Shown: positions 18,053 through 27,358, numbered from the stretch's first letter. The stretch is DNA of 64,000 nt from Paenibacillus vini (GCF_018403325.1 NZ_BOSL01000014.1:62001-126000); one strand, 5' to 3'. A program made the numbers and translations. Notes: generated by a model from the sequence alone, not told the origin.

Positions 18053-19138
18053 TTACAGATACGTCAGCTGTTTGGGGAAGCTCGTCAATACTTCCACGCC
18101 GGTATCCGTTACGAGACAATCGTCCTCGATACGCACCCCGCCTACGCCAGGAACGTAAATTCCGGGCTCCACCGTAAATACATTGCCCTCGCTGAGCAGG
18201 TATTCGTTTTGCCCGTGAACCGAAGGGAATTCATGCACATCAATGCCAAGTCCGTGGCCCAGCCGATGAATGAAATATTGGCCATACCCGGCATTCTCGA
18301 TGACATCTCTGGCGGCTTTATCGATGGACGCATAAGTGACGCCGGGACGGATAGCCGCAATCGCTGCTTCGTTCGCGGCAAGCACGGTCTCATAGATTCG
18401 GATCTGCTCCTCAGTCAGCTCGCCGAACGCGAAAGTTCGCGTTATATCGGACGCATATCCTGAGGCATATACGCCGATATCAAACATGAGCATATCGCCG
18501 CGGCGAAGTTTGCGTTCTCCTGGAACTCCGTGGGGCAGCGCCGTTTTTTCGCCGGACAGCACCATGGAATCAAAGGATGGACCGTCCGCACCCAGCTTGC
18601 GGATCTGGTATTCCACTTCGGCTACGAGTTCGTTCTCGGATACGCCTTCTTTTACCTGCTTGAGCGATTCCTGAAGCACTTCCTCGATGAGCCGGACCGC
18701 ATGGCGTATTTTGCCGATCTCTCCGGCCGTTTTTCGGACGCGCATATCACGGAGCCAAGGCCCCACGTCGTGATATGTAGTGAAGCCCAGCGACTCTTGA
18801 AGCTGTTCGAAGCGGGCTACCGTGAGGTTTTCTTTTTCCAGTCCGACAGTTCCGACCGGAGCGTGAAGCTTATTTTTTAACAAAAGATAAGGGTTATCCG
18901 TATCCAGGTGGGTGATGATCTCCATATTTCCGGTCGCGGCGCGCGCGGCCTCTTCGTCAAGAGCGGGGGCCACCAAAATCGGTTCATTGCCGGGTTGGAA
19001 GAGAATCCCCAGAAACCGTTCATGCGGATTGCTCAAAAACCCCGTCAAATAATATACATGCTTGGGATCGGTAATGAGCAGCGTTTGAATCCCTTGCTGC
19101 CGCATGCTTTGTTCTAATCCTGACCAATGTTCATTCAT
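18053..19138 (-). CDS. M24 family metallopeptidase (Xaa-Pro dipeptidase/aminopeptidase)
   Basis: A 361-residue creatinase/prolidase-fold peptidase. The N-terminal domain is about 1-125. The C-terminal pita-bread domain carries the dinuclear metal ligands: two Asp in MFDIGVYASGYASDITRTF, His in HRLGHGLGIDVHEFPS, Glu in VEPGIYVPG and Glu in VRIEDDCLV. A catalytic His is in LPHGVPG. This matches Xaa-Pro peptidases of the PepQ/YqhT type that release residues from proline-containing peptides. The start follows AAAGGAAG eight bases upstream. Confidence 0.9.
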   Translation of the reverse strand: MNEHWSGLEQSMRQQGIQTLLITDPKHVYYLTGFLSNPHERFLGILFQPGNEPILVAPALDEEAARAATGNMEIITHLDTDNPYLLLKNKLHAPVGTVGLEKENLTVARFEQLQESLGFTTYHDVGPWLRDMRVRKTAGEIGKIRHAVRLIEEVLQESLKQVKEGVSENELVAEVEYQIRKLGADGPSFDSMVLSGEKTALPHGVPGERKLRRGDMLMFDIGVYASGYASDITRTFAFGELTEEQIRIYETVLAANEAAIAAIRPGVTYASIDKAARDVIENAGYGQYFIHRLGHGLGIDVHEFPSVHGQNEYLLSEGNVFTVEPGIYVPGVGGVRIEDDCLVTDTGVEVLTSFPKQLTYL

Positions 19139-19317
19139 GTCGAATACTTCCTTTCTTACTCTGTTCCTATATATTATAGGCTACACCTTCCCGGAAAGAA
19201 AAAAAAGTTGCCTCAAAGGGACAATGTTGAACGGCAGCGGATTGCAATTGCAATAAATCGGAAATGATTTTTCAAAAAATATTTACTTTTTATCAATATT
19301 CACTAAAATAAAATAGG

Positions 19318-19333
19318 TATTCAAATTTGAATA
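19318..19333. promoter_or_regulatory. Palindromic operator candidate upstream of the MFS-PadR operon
   Basis: TATTCAAATTTGAATA is a perfect 16-base palindrome ending 19 bases before the exporter start codon. It lies where a repressor would block transcription start. The operon encodes a PadR-type regulator, which makes autoregulation through this site likely; this is inference. Confidence 0.6.
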
Positions 19334-19352
19334 GGTACAAGGGGGGCCAAGA

Positions 19353-20879
19353 ATGGCTGCTGAGAAAAAGGACTACACCAAATTTATTCTGATCGGCCTC
19401 ATGTTAGGCATCCTGATGTCGGCCATGGATAATACGATTGTAACGACGGCCATGGGAACGATCGTTTCCGAGCTTGGAGGAATGGAGCAATTCGTTTGGG
19501 TTACCTCCGCCTATATGGTGGCTGTCATGGCAGGTACGCCGATCTTCGGCAAGCTGTCCGATATGTACGGACGAAAGCGGTTTTTCCTGTTCGGAATCAT
19601 TATGTTTCTGATCGGATCAATCCTGTGCGGGATGGCGGGAAGCATTGTGCAGCTCAGCATTTACCGGGCGATCCAGGGGATCGGCGGCGGGGCGCTGATG
19701 CCGATTGCGTTCACGATTATTTATGATATTTTTCCCGTGGAGAAACGGGGGAAAATGACAGGGCTGATGGGGGCCGTCTTCGGCACCTCCAGCATATTCG
19801 GTCCGCTGCTCGGCGCTTATATTACCGACTCGCTCGGCTGGAATTGGGTATTTTACATTAACGTACCGATCGGTCTCGTATCGCTGGTGCTGATCATTCT
19901 GTTCTACAAAGAATCCCTCACGCATGCCAAACAGCAGATCGACTGGAGCGGTGCGTTTACACTGGTTGGAGCTGTCGTCTGCTTGATGTTCGCGCTGGAA
20001 CTCGGCGGAGAGAAATACGCCTGGGATTCGGCGGTCATTCTGGGCCTGTTTGCCGGGTTTGCGCTGTTGTTCGTAGTTTTCCTGGTTGCGGAAACAAGAG
20101 CGAAGGAGCCGATCATTTCGTTTGATATGTTCCGGAACCGGCTTTATGCGACAAGCAGCCTGCTGGCGTTGTTCTATGGCAGTGTCTTTATCGTGGCAAC
20201 GGTGTATATCCCGATTTATGTGCAAGGCGTATTCGGGGGAAGTGCCACGAACTCGGGCCTCATTCTGATGCCGATGATGATCGGCTCCGTCGTAGGCAGC
20301 ATGATGGGCGGCATGTTGACTTCAAAAGTGTCTTACAAGGGCGTTATGTCCATTTCCGTTATCTTTTTTGTATCGGGCATTTTTGCGCTCAGTACGCTGA
20401 GCGGCGATTCGTCGCGGATGCTCTTGACAATCTATAGCATTTTGACCGGATTTGGCGTCGGATTCTCCTTTTCCGTGCTTGGTATGGCTGCGGTACATCC
20501 GTTCGATATGCGCAAACGGGGTGCGGCAACCTCGACCAACTCTTTTCTCAGATCGCTTGGCATGACGCTCGGGATTACGATCTTCGGCATTGTGCAGCGA
20601 AATCTGATGGCGAATAATATGGCGGAAGCATTTCAGGGAATGGGGCAGGCAGGCCAGGCCTTTGGAGATACCCGGGAAGCATTGTCTCCCGAAAAGCGGG
20701 CGCTGATCCCGCCGGAAATTTTGGATAAATTGACGAATGCGATGGCTACTTCCATCGGTCATACCTTCATGTGGGCGTTGATTCCGGCCGTTCTGGCCGT
20801 ACTCGTCGTAATCGCGATGCCTAACGACCGGATGGTAGCTAAGGCGAAGGCGTCCGAAGTGTCCAAACAGCGTGTTTGA
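19353..20879 (+). CDS. DHA2-family (EmrB/QacA) drug exporter
   Basis: A 508-residue major facilitator protein with about 14 membrane helices, the size and layout of proton-driven multidrug exporters. Motif D1-type MSAMDNTIVTTAM is in helix 1, motif A is GKLSDMYGRKRFF between helices 2 and 3, and motif C-like GPLLGAYITDSLGWNWVFYINVP is in helix 5. The ATG follows AAGGGGGG. A PadR regulator gene begins 12 bases after the stop, so the pair probably forms a substrate-inducible efflux unit. The exported compound is unknown. Confidence 0.92.
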   Translation: MAAEKKDYTKFILIGLMLGILMSAMDNTIVTTAMGTIVSELGGMEQFVWVTSAYMVAVMAGTPIFGKLSDMYGRKRFFLFGIIMFLIGSILCGMAGSIVQLSIYRAIQGIGGGALMPIAFTIIYDIFPVEKRGKMTGLMGAVFGTSSIFGPLLGAYITDSLGWNWVFYINVPIGLVSLVLIILFYKESLTHAKQQIDWSGAFTLVGAVVCLMFALELGGEKYAWDSAVILGLFAGFALLFVVFLVAETRAKEPIISFDMFRNRLYATSSLLALFYGSVFIVATVYIPIYVQGVFGGSATNSGLILMPMMIGSVVGSMMGGMLTSKVSYKGVMSISVIFFVSGIFALSTLSGDSSRMLLTIYSILTGFGVGFSFSVLGMAAVHPFDMRKRGAATSTNSFLRSLGMTLGITIFGIVQRNLMANNMAEAFQGMGQAGQAFGDTREALSPEKRALIPPEILDKLTNAMATSIGHTFMWALIPAVLAVLVVIAMPNDRMVAKAKASEVSKQRV

Positions 20880-20891
20880 GGACGGTTTGAT

Positions 20892-21470
20892 ATGCAAGCT
20901 TTATCGATCCGTCTAAGTATTCTCGGTTTGTTGATGGAAGAGGATATGCATCCTTATGAAATCCGGAGCCGGATGAAGGACCGCTTTCTGGATTTCCAGG
21001 GCAGATTCAAAATCGGTTCGCTCTATTATGCTGTTGATCAACTGGCGAAACAGTCGTATATCGAAGCGGTGGAAACCATACAAAGCGACACCCGTCCGGA
21101 CAAAACCGTCTACCGGATTACGGACAAGGGGAGGGCTTATTTTCACAAGCTGCTGCTGGACCGGTTCAAGGAGGAGGATATTCCTTTTCATCCGATGTAC
21201 ATCGCCCTGGTGTTTGCCGGAAAAGGGGACCGCGAGAAGATCGCCGCTATTCTCCGGGACCGGGTACGGGAGGCCGAGCATCACGTGAATTACTGTTATC
21301 AGGTGTATTGCGAGCATAAGGGGACCGTCCCGCGGAGCGTTCTGCATTTAATGGCCGGGCGATATGAACATGCCAAAACCGAGCTCGCCTGGCTGGTCCG
21401 GCTGTTGGAAGATACCGAGGCGGGCCGGTTAAACGAAGTAGCTTTCTCGCCGCTGTTGGACGAGGATTAA
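20892..21470 (+). CDS. PadR-family transcriptional regulator
   Basis: A 192-residue PadR-type winged-helix protein. The N-terminus SIRLSILGLLMEEDMHPYEIRSRMKDR and the recognition region KIGSLYYAVDQLAKQSYIE are typical, followed by the wing DKTVYRITDKGRAYF. The C-terminal half is the helical PadR dimerisation domain. It is the second gene of the exporter operon, consistent with a repressor that senses exporter substrates. A perfect palindrome upstream of the operon is its likely binding site. Confidence 0.9.
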   Translation: MQALSIRLSILGLLMEEDMHPYEIRSRMKDRFLDFQGRFKIGSLYYAVDQLAKQSYIEAVETIQSDTRPDKTVYRITDKGRAYFHKLLLDRFKEEDIPFHPMYIALVFAGKGDREKIAAILRDRVREAEHHVNYCYQVYCEHKGTVPRSVLHLMAGRYEHAKTELAWLVRLLEDTEAGRLNEVAFSPLLDED

Positions 21471-21502
21471 GCGTTTCTATCGTAATGGCCTCGTTTCTGT
21501 TA

Positions 21503-21533
21503 CTCTCGTTTTTGCTCCCGTTTTTGCTCTCGT
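21503..21533 (+). repeat. Short tandem repeat (12-base unit CTCYCGTTTTTG)
   Basis: CTCTCGTTTTTG, CTCCCGTTTTTG and a partial third copy CTCTCGT follow each other directly after the PadR gene. It is a pyrimidine-rich intergenic tract with no clear role. Confidence 0.6.
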
Positions 21534-21605
21534 CCGCGTTCCGTGTTTATTCCGGAAGGTTTTGAGGTATAAAGGAAGTACAAAGCCGTAGACGAGGTGA
21601 AAATA

Positions 21606-21866
21606 ATGGACGATAAACAGAACGGTGCAGGTTTCCCGGATCGCTCGAAAGAAACCCGGAAGACCGGAGAGATACCTAACAGGGATCATCCTGAGCAATA
21701 TCCTACGGAACAACCCAGCTTGTTCGATATGTTCGAAAGCGAGCAAAACGTCGATCCGATTCCGGTCGAGGATTTGAATCTTGAAGTCCGCGAGGAGAAG
21801 GACAAGGAAGCGACGAAGCACGCCTCTTCCAGCGAACGGAAGTATCATACGGGATTTGAAGATTAA
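21606..21866 (+). CDS. Small acidic hypothetical protein
   Basis: An 86-residue highly charged protein without membrane segments or signal peptide. It is rich in Glu, Asp, Lys and Pro and probably disordered, with a central PSLFDMFESEQNVDP segment. I do not recognise the family. GAGGTG at 21594-21599 fits the ATG at 21606 better than the in-frame GTG at 21597. It is followed by a strong terminator and preceded by about 135 bases of non-coding DNA, which supports a real single-gene unit. Confidence 0.6.
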   Translation: MDDKQNGAGFPDRSKETRKTGEIPNRDHPEQYPTEQPSLFDMFESEQNVDPIPVEDLNLEVREEKDKEATKHASSSERKYHTGFED

Positions 21867-21883
21867 TTTACCGGAATGCCAAA

Positions 21884-21925
21884 AACTCCCCAAGCCCATG
21901 ATTCATGGAGCTTGGGGAGTTTTTG
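21884..21925. terminator. Bidirectional terminator
   Basis: ACTCCCCAAGC pairs with GCTTGGGGAGT around a CATG-containing inner stem, with A-run on the left and TTTTT on the right. It serves the small plus-strand gene and the convergent dehydrogenase gene. Confidence 0.92.
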
Positions 21926-21954
21926 AATTTAGGGATGATCGTTTCTCTGTTTCT

Positions 21955-22923
21955 CTACCTCAGTTCCTTTACTACATTCGGAGGAGTATGCCCTTGCAGC
22001 GCCAACACCAGGTTTTTGGCGGCGGCCATGGCCATCTCGCGGCGCGTATGCTCCGTGGAAGAGCCGATATGCGGCAGGGTTACGACGTTCGGTAAGGTTA
22101 GCAGCGGATGGTCAGCCTCGATCGGCTCCCGCTCAAATACATCCAGCCCGGCTCCGTAAATTTGTTTGTTCTTCAAAGCCTGGATCAAAGCCGATTCATC
22201 CACAGTTGCACCGCGCGATGCATTGATGAACACCGCCGTACGTTTCATGAGATCAAACTCCGGCTGTCCGATGAGTCCGCGGGTTTCCGGCGTCAACGGC
22301 GTCATTATCACGACGAAATCGGATTCACTCAGCAGTTGGTGAAGAGTGCGGTATTCCGCTTGCAGTTCTGCTTCGGCCTCCGGCTTGCGGTGACGGTTAT
22401 GATAAAGCACCTCCATGCCGAAGCCGAGTCTGCACCGGCGTGCGACCGCCTCTCCGATGCCGCCCATCCCGATAATGCCGAGCTTTTTATGATGGACGTC
22501 CAATCCGAAGAAGATCTCGTCATCGCCCCGCTTCCAGCGGCCATCCTTTACATACTTGTCCAATTCCGCGATCCGGCGGGCCGTGGACAACATGAGCGCC
22601 ATAATCAAATCGGCTACCGTTTCATTCAGCACCCCGGGCGTATTCGTACCGAGTATCCGCCGCGCCTTCATCGCTTCAATGTCGAAATTGTTATAGCCGA
22701 CACTGATCGTACTGACCGCGCGCAACAGAGGGGCGCGTTCCAGCAGCTCTGCGTCGATTTTGCCGCCTGAGGTGAGGAGCCCCTCAGCATTTCCCAGGCT
22801 TTCAAGCAGGCGTTCGCGGGGAATGGGCTTGGGTTGATCCCACTTGCTGCAATCGCAATGTTCTTCAAGATAAGCTTCAACTTCAGGGGGAACTTTTCTG
22901 GCAATAAACACTTTAGGTTTCAT
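21955..22923 (-). CDS. D-isomer-specific 2-hydroxyacid dehydrogenase (glyoxylate/hydroxypyruvate reductase-like)
   Basis: A 322-residue NAD(P)-dependent dehydrogenase. The dinucleotide-binding loop is GMGGIGEAVARRC (about 150-165). The catalytic Arg is in NASRGATVDE, the Glu in DVFEREP and the His in LPHIGSST. This set matches GyaR/GhrB-type enzymes that reduce glyoxylate and hydroxypyruvate; the exact substrate is not determined. The start MKPKVFIARK is chosen because GAGAGGAGA lies upstream; six further upstream codons are unlikely. It is downstream of the queuosine operon on the same strand but separated by about 50 bases. Confidence 0.88.
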   Translation of the reverse strand: MKPKVFIARKVPPEVEAYLEEHCDCSKWDQPKPIPRERLLESLGNAEGLLTSGGKIDAELLERAPLLRAVSTISVGYNNFDIEAMKARRILGTNTPGVLNETVADLIMALMLSTARRIAELDKYVKDGRWKRGDDEIFFGLDVHHKKLGIIGMGGIGEAVARRCRLGFGMEVLYHNRHRKPEAEAELQAEYRTLHQLLSESDFVVIMTPLTPETRGLIGQPEFDLMKRTAVFINASRGATVDESALIQALKNKQIYGAGLDVFEREPIEADHPLLTLPNVVTLPHIGSSTEHTRREMAMAAAKNLVLALQGHTPPNVVKELR

Positions 22924-22973
22924 GAGCGTTCTCCTCTCCAAGTCAGGGACGATAACGTGATCAAAACATGAAT

Positions 22974-23471
22974 TTAGCGATTATCCACCTTTTCGGGATA
23001 AAGGTCATGATTCAGCAGGCGATGTTCGGCCATAGCTTCATATTTTGATCCGGGACGGCCGTAGTTGCAGTACGGATCGATGGAAATTCCGCCGCGCGGC
23101 GTGAATTTTCCCCATACCTCAATATATTTGGGATCCATCAGCTTAATCAGATCGTTCATTATAATATTAACGCAATCCTCGTGAAAATCACCGTGATTAC
23201 GGAAACTGAACAAATACAATTTGAGCGATTTGCTCTCCACCATTTTGATATCCGGAATATAACTGATGTAAATGGTGGCAAAATCGGGTTGACCGGTAAT
23301 CGGACAAAGGCTGGTGAATTCCGGACAATTGAATTTTACAAAGTAATCCCGATAAGGATGCTTGTTATCAAAGCTTTCCAACATTTCGGGCGCATAAGTC
23401 ATCGGGTATTGAACTCCCTGATTGCCCAACAGACTAACATTTTGCATTTCTTCGGGTTGTCTTCCTGACAT
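22974..23471 (-). CDS. queF: NADPH-dependent 7-cyano-7-deazaguanine reductase QueF
   Basis: A 165-residue unimodular QueF, which reduces the nitrile of preQ0 to the amine of preQ1 for queuosine in tRNA. The nucleophilic Cys56 is in [13 protein letters not shown], and the QueF signature around [20 protein letters not shown] binds NADPH. The ATG at 23471 has AAAGGAGG upstream, and length equals the Bacillus enzyme; the longer frame overlaps queE. It is the last gene of queC-queD-queE-queF. Confidence 0.96.
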   Translation of the reverse strand: MSGRQPEEMQNVSLLGNQGVQYPMTYAPEMLESFDNKHPYRDYFVKFNCPEFTSLCPITGQPDFATIYISYIPDIKMVESKSLKLYLFSFRNHGDFHEDCVNIIMNDLIKLMDPKYIEVWGKFTPRGGISIDPYCNYGRPGSKYEAMAEHRLLNHDLYPEKVDNR

Positions 23472-23488
23472 TCTTATATCCTCCTTTA

Positions 23489-24235
23489 TTAAACTCCCCG
23501 CTTGTTGCCCCATACCAGGGCATGAAGCTGGGGAAGAACACGTACATCGTTCAAATCGCTCATAGACATAACCCGGTCTATGAGTGCTTCGTAACGATGC
23601 AGCAAGTCAGCGGCGTGGTGGCCGATGTCCATACGCCGCACATCGGGGTTGCCGACCTGCAGGAACATCGCAACGCCCGGATAACGGGCGTGCACCTGCT
23701 TGGCGTAGGCGAGGTCGGCATCGTCGAACACGACGACCTTGAGGCTCACCGCCAAGGGAGCAGGTCGTCCGTTGAGCCTGGCGACGATCTCGTCCAGCAT
23801 GGCCCAATCGGTATTCATTCCCGAGCTGGGCGGCTTAGGGGAGATCGTCACATGGTGAATGTCGCTCAGCCAGTCCTGCCACCGGGAGCCTTGCGTCTCT
23901 ACGGCCACCGTGATGCCTTTGCTCCGGAGCAAAGAGACAAGTCCCTCCAACTGAGGCAGGAGGGCAGGATTCCCGCCGGACAAGGTCACGTGCGAGAACC
24001 GGTCGCCTCCGATCCGGTACAGTTCGTTCCAAATCTCCGCAGGGGTCATCCGGGAGATCAACTCTTTGGCGCTGCCGTCCCAGGTGAAAGCGGAGTCGCA
24101 CCAGCTGCAGCGATAATCGCAGCCTGCGGTGCGGACGAACATCGTCTTTTGTCCGATAACCATGCCTTCGCCCTGAACGGTCGGGCCGAATATTTCAAGC
24201 ACGGGAATGTGCTGTTGTTTGATTTCTTCATTCAT
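23489..24235 (-). CDS. queE: 7-carboxy-7-deazaguanine synthase QueE
   Basis: A 248-residue radical-SAM enzyme that contracts the ring of 6-carboxytetrahydropterin to 7-carboxy-7-deazaguanine. The iron-sulfur cluster cysteines are Cys39, Cys43 and Cys46 in CDYRCSWC, and the substrate segment [15 protein letters not shown] precedes them. TLSGGNPAL is the SAM-contacting glycine motif. Its start overlaps the end of queD by eight bases. It belongs to the preQ1-riboswitch operon. Confidence 0.95.
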   Translation of the reverse strand: MNEEIKQQHIPVLEIFGPTVQGEGMVIGQKTMFVRTAGCDYRCSWCDSAFTWDGSAKELISRMTPAEIWNELYRIGGDRFSHVTLSGGNPALLPQLEGLVSLLRSKGITVAVETQGSRWQDWLSDIHHVTISPKPPSSGMNTDWAMLDEIVARLNGRPAPLAVSLKVVVFDDADLAYAKQVHARYPGVAMFLQVGNPDVRRMDIGHHAADLLHRYEALIDRVMSMSDLNDVRVLPQLHALVWGNKRGV

Positions 24236-24722
24236 CCCTCATCCACTCCCGTCTAGCTTCCGCGTAACTTGTCGGTGTCTCGTACAGGCGTACGAATTCC
24301 GTACGGGCCTCCGGGAGAGAAGAGCGGTAGCGTTCCAAATCCATAGAGGCTTCCATTTTTTCAAAGAGCCAAACGACCATATTCTCGGCCGTCGTATTCA
24401 TCGGAGGCAGCGTTTCATTCAAATAGCGGTGATCCAAATAGCCTTCAATTTCTTCCTTCCAAATTTGCTTGATCGTGCCGAAGTCGACGGTGATCCCCAC
24501 CTCGTCGGGCTTTCCGCTGATACCAAAGACTACTTTGTACGTATGGCCGTGCAGGTTTTTGCATTTTCCGTCATAAGCGTGCAGATGGTGGGCCGCATCG
24601 AAGGTAAACTCCTTGCTGACGAGCACTCGCCGACGATGATAACGGAGCTGCTCTTTGGCGATGTCCTGACCAAGCACCTGCAACTGTTCTACGATGCGAA
24701 ATTCTCCGGGTGTCCGTTCCAT
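24228..24722 (-). CDS. queD: 6-carboxy-5,6,7,8-tetrahydropterin synthase QueD
   Basis: A 164-residue QueD/PTPS-fold enzyme converting dihydroneopterin triphosphate to 6-carboxytetrahydropterin. Zinc ligands are the His in FDAAHHLHAY and the two in NLHGHTYKV; the catalytic Cys is in DGKCKN. The N-terminus has about 35 residues before the core (EFTFDAAHHL), a common extension in this group. GGAGGAG, inside the last codons of queC, serves as its ribosome binding site. Confidence 0.95.
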   Translation of the reverse strand: MERTPGEFRIVEQLQVLGQDIAKEQLRYHRRRVLVSKEFTFDAAHHLHAYDGKCKNLHGHTYKVVFGISGKPDEVGITVDFGTIKQIWKEEIEGYLDHRYLNETLPPMNTTAENMVVWLFEKMEASMDLERYRSSLPEARTEFVRLYETPTSYAEARREWMRDE

Positions 24723-24724
24723 AT

Positions 24725-25405
24725 TTAGAACTCCTCCTTGACGGAGCCGCCGGTACCGCGAGTCTGAAGATAGCTGTCCATTCCGGCTCTTCTGAGCTTG
24801 CAGGCGGGACAGTCGCCGCAGCCGTCCCCGATGATTCCGTTATAGCAGGTCAGCGTAAGTTCGCGGACAAAATCGAAGGCGCCCAGTTCATCGGCCAGTT
24901 GCCAGGTTTGGGCTTTGTCAATCCACATCAGGGGCGTATGAATGACGAAATCAAAGTCCATCGCCAGATTCAAGGTCACGTTCAGCGATTTAACGAAAGC
25001 GTCCCGGCAGTCCGGGTATCCGCTGAAGTCGGTCTCGCATACACCAGTTACCAGGTGGCGTGCCCCGACGCCTTTGGCCAGTACCGCAGCAAAGCTGAGG
25101 AATAGATGGTTCCGGCCCTCCACAAAGGTGCTGGGAAGCTCCCCTTCCTCATGCGTGATCGGGATGTCGCTGCGGGTGAGCGCATTTTGCGTCAATTGAC
25201 CGAGGAGGGACATGTCCAGGACGGTCAATTTAACCCCCAATTCATCCGCGATTCCTTTGGCGCATTCGATTTCCAGAGAATGGCGCTGACCGTAATCGAA
25301 GGTGACGGCTTCGACTTCACGGAACTGCTCAAGCGCCCAAAACAAGCAGGTGGTACTGTCCTGGCCGCCGCTGAAAACAACGACCGCTTTTTCATTTTTA
25401 AGCAT
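24725..25405 (-). CDS. queC: 7-cyano-7-deazaguanine synthase QueC
   Basis: A 226-residue PP-loop ATPase that converts 7-carboxy-7-deazaguanine to preQ0 using ATP and ammonia. The PP-loop is [17 protein letters not shown] and the zinc site is the C-terminal [20 protein letters not shown] chose the ATG at 25405 (AGAGG upstream, conserved N-terminus); the longer frame to 25492 would start in the leader next to the terminator stem. It is the first gene of the operon and two bases precede queD. Confidence 0.95.
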   Translation of the reverse strand: MLKNEKAVVVFSGGQDSTTCLFWALEQFREVEAVTFDYGQRHSLEIECAKGIADELGVKLTVLDMSLLGQLTQNALTRSDIPITHEEGELPSTFVEGRNHLFLSFAAVLAKGVGARHLVTGVCETDFSGYPDCRDAFVKSLNVTLNLAMDFDFVIHTPLMWIDKAQTWQLADELGAFDFVRELTLTCYNGIIGDGCGDCPACKLRRAGMDSYLQTRGTGGSVKEEF

Positions 25406-25490
25406 AAAAAAACCTCTCATTCTTCTTGGATTGATCCGAAGGCGAGCAAACGCCTTCTGGGAAGAAAGAGAGTTCTTGAACTTACACCGC

Positions 25491-25523
25491 AAAAAAACAA
25501 GCCCATGCTACTCAGGCAGGGGC
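25491..25523 (-). terminator. Attenuator terminator of the que operon
   Basis: On the minus strand GCCCCTG pairs imperfectly with CATGGGC (25501-25523) and is followed by TTGTTTTTTT. It lies just downstream of the preQ1 aptamer and about 85 bases before queC, so it is the likely regulated terminator. Confidence 0.78.
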
Positions 25524-25527
25524 ACCA

Positions 25528-25561
25528 TTAGTTTTTTATAGAGGGAGTTCGCGAACCTCTT
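25528..25561 (-). promoter_or_regulatory. PreQ1-I riboswitch (transcriptional type)
   Basis: Read on the minus strand, AGAGG-TTCGCGAACT-CCCTCT is followed by ATAAAAAACTAA, an almost exact copy of the Bacillus subtilis queC-leader preQ1 aptamer. The A-rich tail completes the H-type pseudoknot. A terminator follows at once, so preQ1 binding should reduce expression of queCDEF. Confidence 0.96.
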
Positions 25562-25742
25562 CCGTGCGATAGCCGCAAGGATCCTTTTTTTCAATTGTCA
25601 CAGGCTTACGCCCGCAGCCATTATAACATACTTGCCGCCTCAGGCGGTATGGTAATGTAAGCAAATAAATCCGCCTAATTCTCTATTTACAAACCCGAAA
25701 CCGTTGGATGATAATGGAATAATATGATGAAGAGGGGGACTC

Positions 25743-27263
25743 ATGGGGATGAAGACAATAAAATTTAAATGGCTTGCGCTTCCGCTGACGCTTCTGATGA
25801 TTGCGCTCGCGGGCTGCCAGGCAGTGGCGGGCTTTGATATCAACAAGGCGTTGGTTCAAAGCATCCAGCCGACATCAAGTGAATCCAAGCAGACTCTGTC
25901 GGTAGAGCTTGTTCCGGCGACAGGAACGCTCTCTGCGGAAGATAAGAAGACGATCGATCTGATCAATTCCTTCTCGCTGAATGTGGATAGCGCCAAGATG
26001 CAGGATGCTTCCAATATTTCGATCAAGGGATCGGTCGGGTACGACGGTAACAAGCTGCCTTTCCATTTGTCGATGGACGATAAAGGAATGGCGATTCAGG
26101 TTGAAGGAGCCAAGCAGCCGGTATACATATCGCTTGATCCCGCCGACACAGGCATGCCGGATATGACGGAGTATCAGGATCAAATCCAGCAATTAACGAA
26201 GAAGGCGAGCGAGTTTGTTCTGAAGCATTTGCCGAATCCGAGCAAGGTATCGGTAAAGCAGGGCAGTGAAACCGTAAACGGGGAATCCTTGAATTTGACC
26301 AACCTGCAGGTTGAATTGCGGGGGGATGAGCTGATCGGTTTGATCAAACCGTTTCTGACGAGTGTCGCCAAGGATGAACAGGGAGTCAAAGACCTGATCG
26401 GAACTTTTTACGATGTATTCTATCCGCTGATGAGTTCGGGAATGGGTACGGATATCATCGATTCCTATGCAACGGACATTCTTCCCGAATCCAAAGCGGT
26501 AACTGTAGCGGCAATGGCTGCAGCTCTTCAGGAAGAGCTGAACAATCTGTTAGCCGATTACGACCAGCAAATGGCGGACCTGATGGCGGAGACGCCGGAG
26601 CTTTCGACGATACTGGGTAAAGACACTGTACTGAAGATGAATCTTTATTTCGACAGCAAGCTGAATATCCGCAAGGAAAAGGTGGAATTGAATATCGCCC
26701 TTCCTGCGTCGGAAGATTTGCCCGTTCAAGCGGTTAAAGTCCATGTGGACAGCGAGATATGGAACGTCGGTGGAACCGTGAAAACGGATGAAGTGAATAC
26801 CGCGGCCGGAGTCATCGACGCCATGGACCCATACTTGACTCCTGGGCAAATTCTGCGCAATTTTGATACGAATTCGGTGATATACAAAATCTTGAAGGAT
26901 GAAATGCAAATTTCGTATAAGTATATTTTGCTCGATCCTTACAACGACTATTATGAGGTCATCTCCAAAAAGAACACCTCCTTCGTACCGCTCCGCTACT
27001 TGTCGGAACAACTGGATGCCGATGTGAAGTGGACGCCGGGCTCCAATCAAATCGTCATTACCGACGATATCACCGGTGCGAAGATCGCCGTGACTAAAGG
27101 CTCTAACAAGGCTACCGTGAATGGCCAGCCGGTTACGCTGCCGCAGGCCGTGTTTGTTCATGAAGATGGAACAATGTATGTGCCGCTGCGTTTTATTGCG
27201 GAATCGCTTGGAGCAACGGTCAACGTTGACGAAGAGGGCTGGATTACGGTGGAGCGCCCATAA
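25743..27263 (+). CDS. Lipoprotein with C-terminal copper-amine-oxidase-like stalk domain
   Basis: A 506-residue secreted lipoprotein. The lipobox is ALAGCQ. The central 350 residues are a mixed alpha/beta region I do not recognise. The last 110 residues are a stalk-type (CuAO N1-like) domain with two halves, each with a VPLRYLSEQL or VPLRFIAESLGA motif and an NGQPVTL strand. Such domains are common in Paenibacillaceae surface proteins and bind cell wall or serve as spacers; they do not imply amine oxidase activity. GAGGGGG precedes two possible ATG codons (25743, 25749). It is followed by a strong terminator and appears monocistronic. Confidence 0.82.
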   Translation: MGMKTIKFKWLALPLTLLMIALAGCQAVAGFDINKALVQSIQPTSSESKQTLSVELVPATGTLSAEDKKTIDLINSFSLNVDSAKMQDASNISIKGSVGYDGNKLPFHLSMDDKGMAIQVEGAKQPVYISLDPADTGMPDMTEYQDQIQQLTKKASEFVLKHLPNPSKVSVKQGSETVNGESLNLTNLQVELRGDELIGLIKPFLTSVAKDEQGVKDLIGTFYDVFYPLMSSGMGTDIIDSYATDILPESKAVTVAAMAAALQEELNNLLADYDQQMADLMAETPELSTILGKDTVLKMNLYFDSKLNIRKEKVELNIALPASEDLPVQAVKVHVDSEIWNVGGTVKTDEVNTAAGVIDAMDPYLTPGQILRNFDTNSVIYKILKDEMQISYKYILLDPYNDYYEVISKKNTSFVPLRYLSEQLDADVKWTPGSNQIVITDDITGAKIAVTKGSNKATVNGQPVTLPQAVFVHEDGTMYVPLRFIAESLGATVNVDEEGWITVERP

Positions 27264-27313
27264 GCGCAACTGATTTTATGAAATTCCGGATTTCGAATAT
27301 TATCCTTTAAAGA

Positions 27314-27358
27314 AGATGGATTTGCTTCGACTAAGCTCGAAGCATCCATCTTTTTTTT
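27314..27358 (+). terminator. Intrinsic terminator after the stalk-domain lipoprotein
   Basis: AGATGGAT and GCTTCGA pair with TCGAAGC and ATCCATCT, followed by eight T. The terminator separates the lipoprotein gene from the Fur-regulated gene downstream. Confidence 0.93.

Noticed and set aside
22108-22770. 220-codon plus-strand frame
   Set aside because: Antisense to the 2-hydroxyacid dehydrogenase gene; no family features.
25406-25492. 29-codon N-terminal extension of QueC
   Set aside because: It would begin in the leader beside the regulated terminator and adds residues absent from the family; AGAGG supports the start at 25405.
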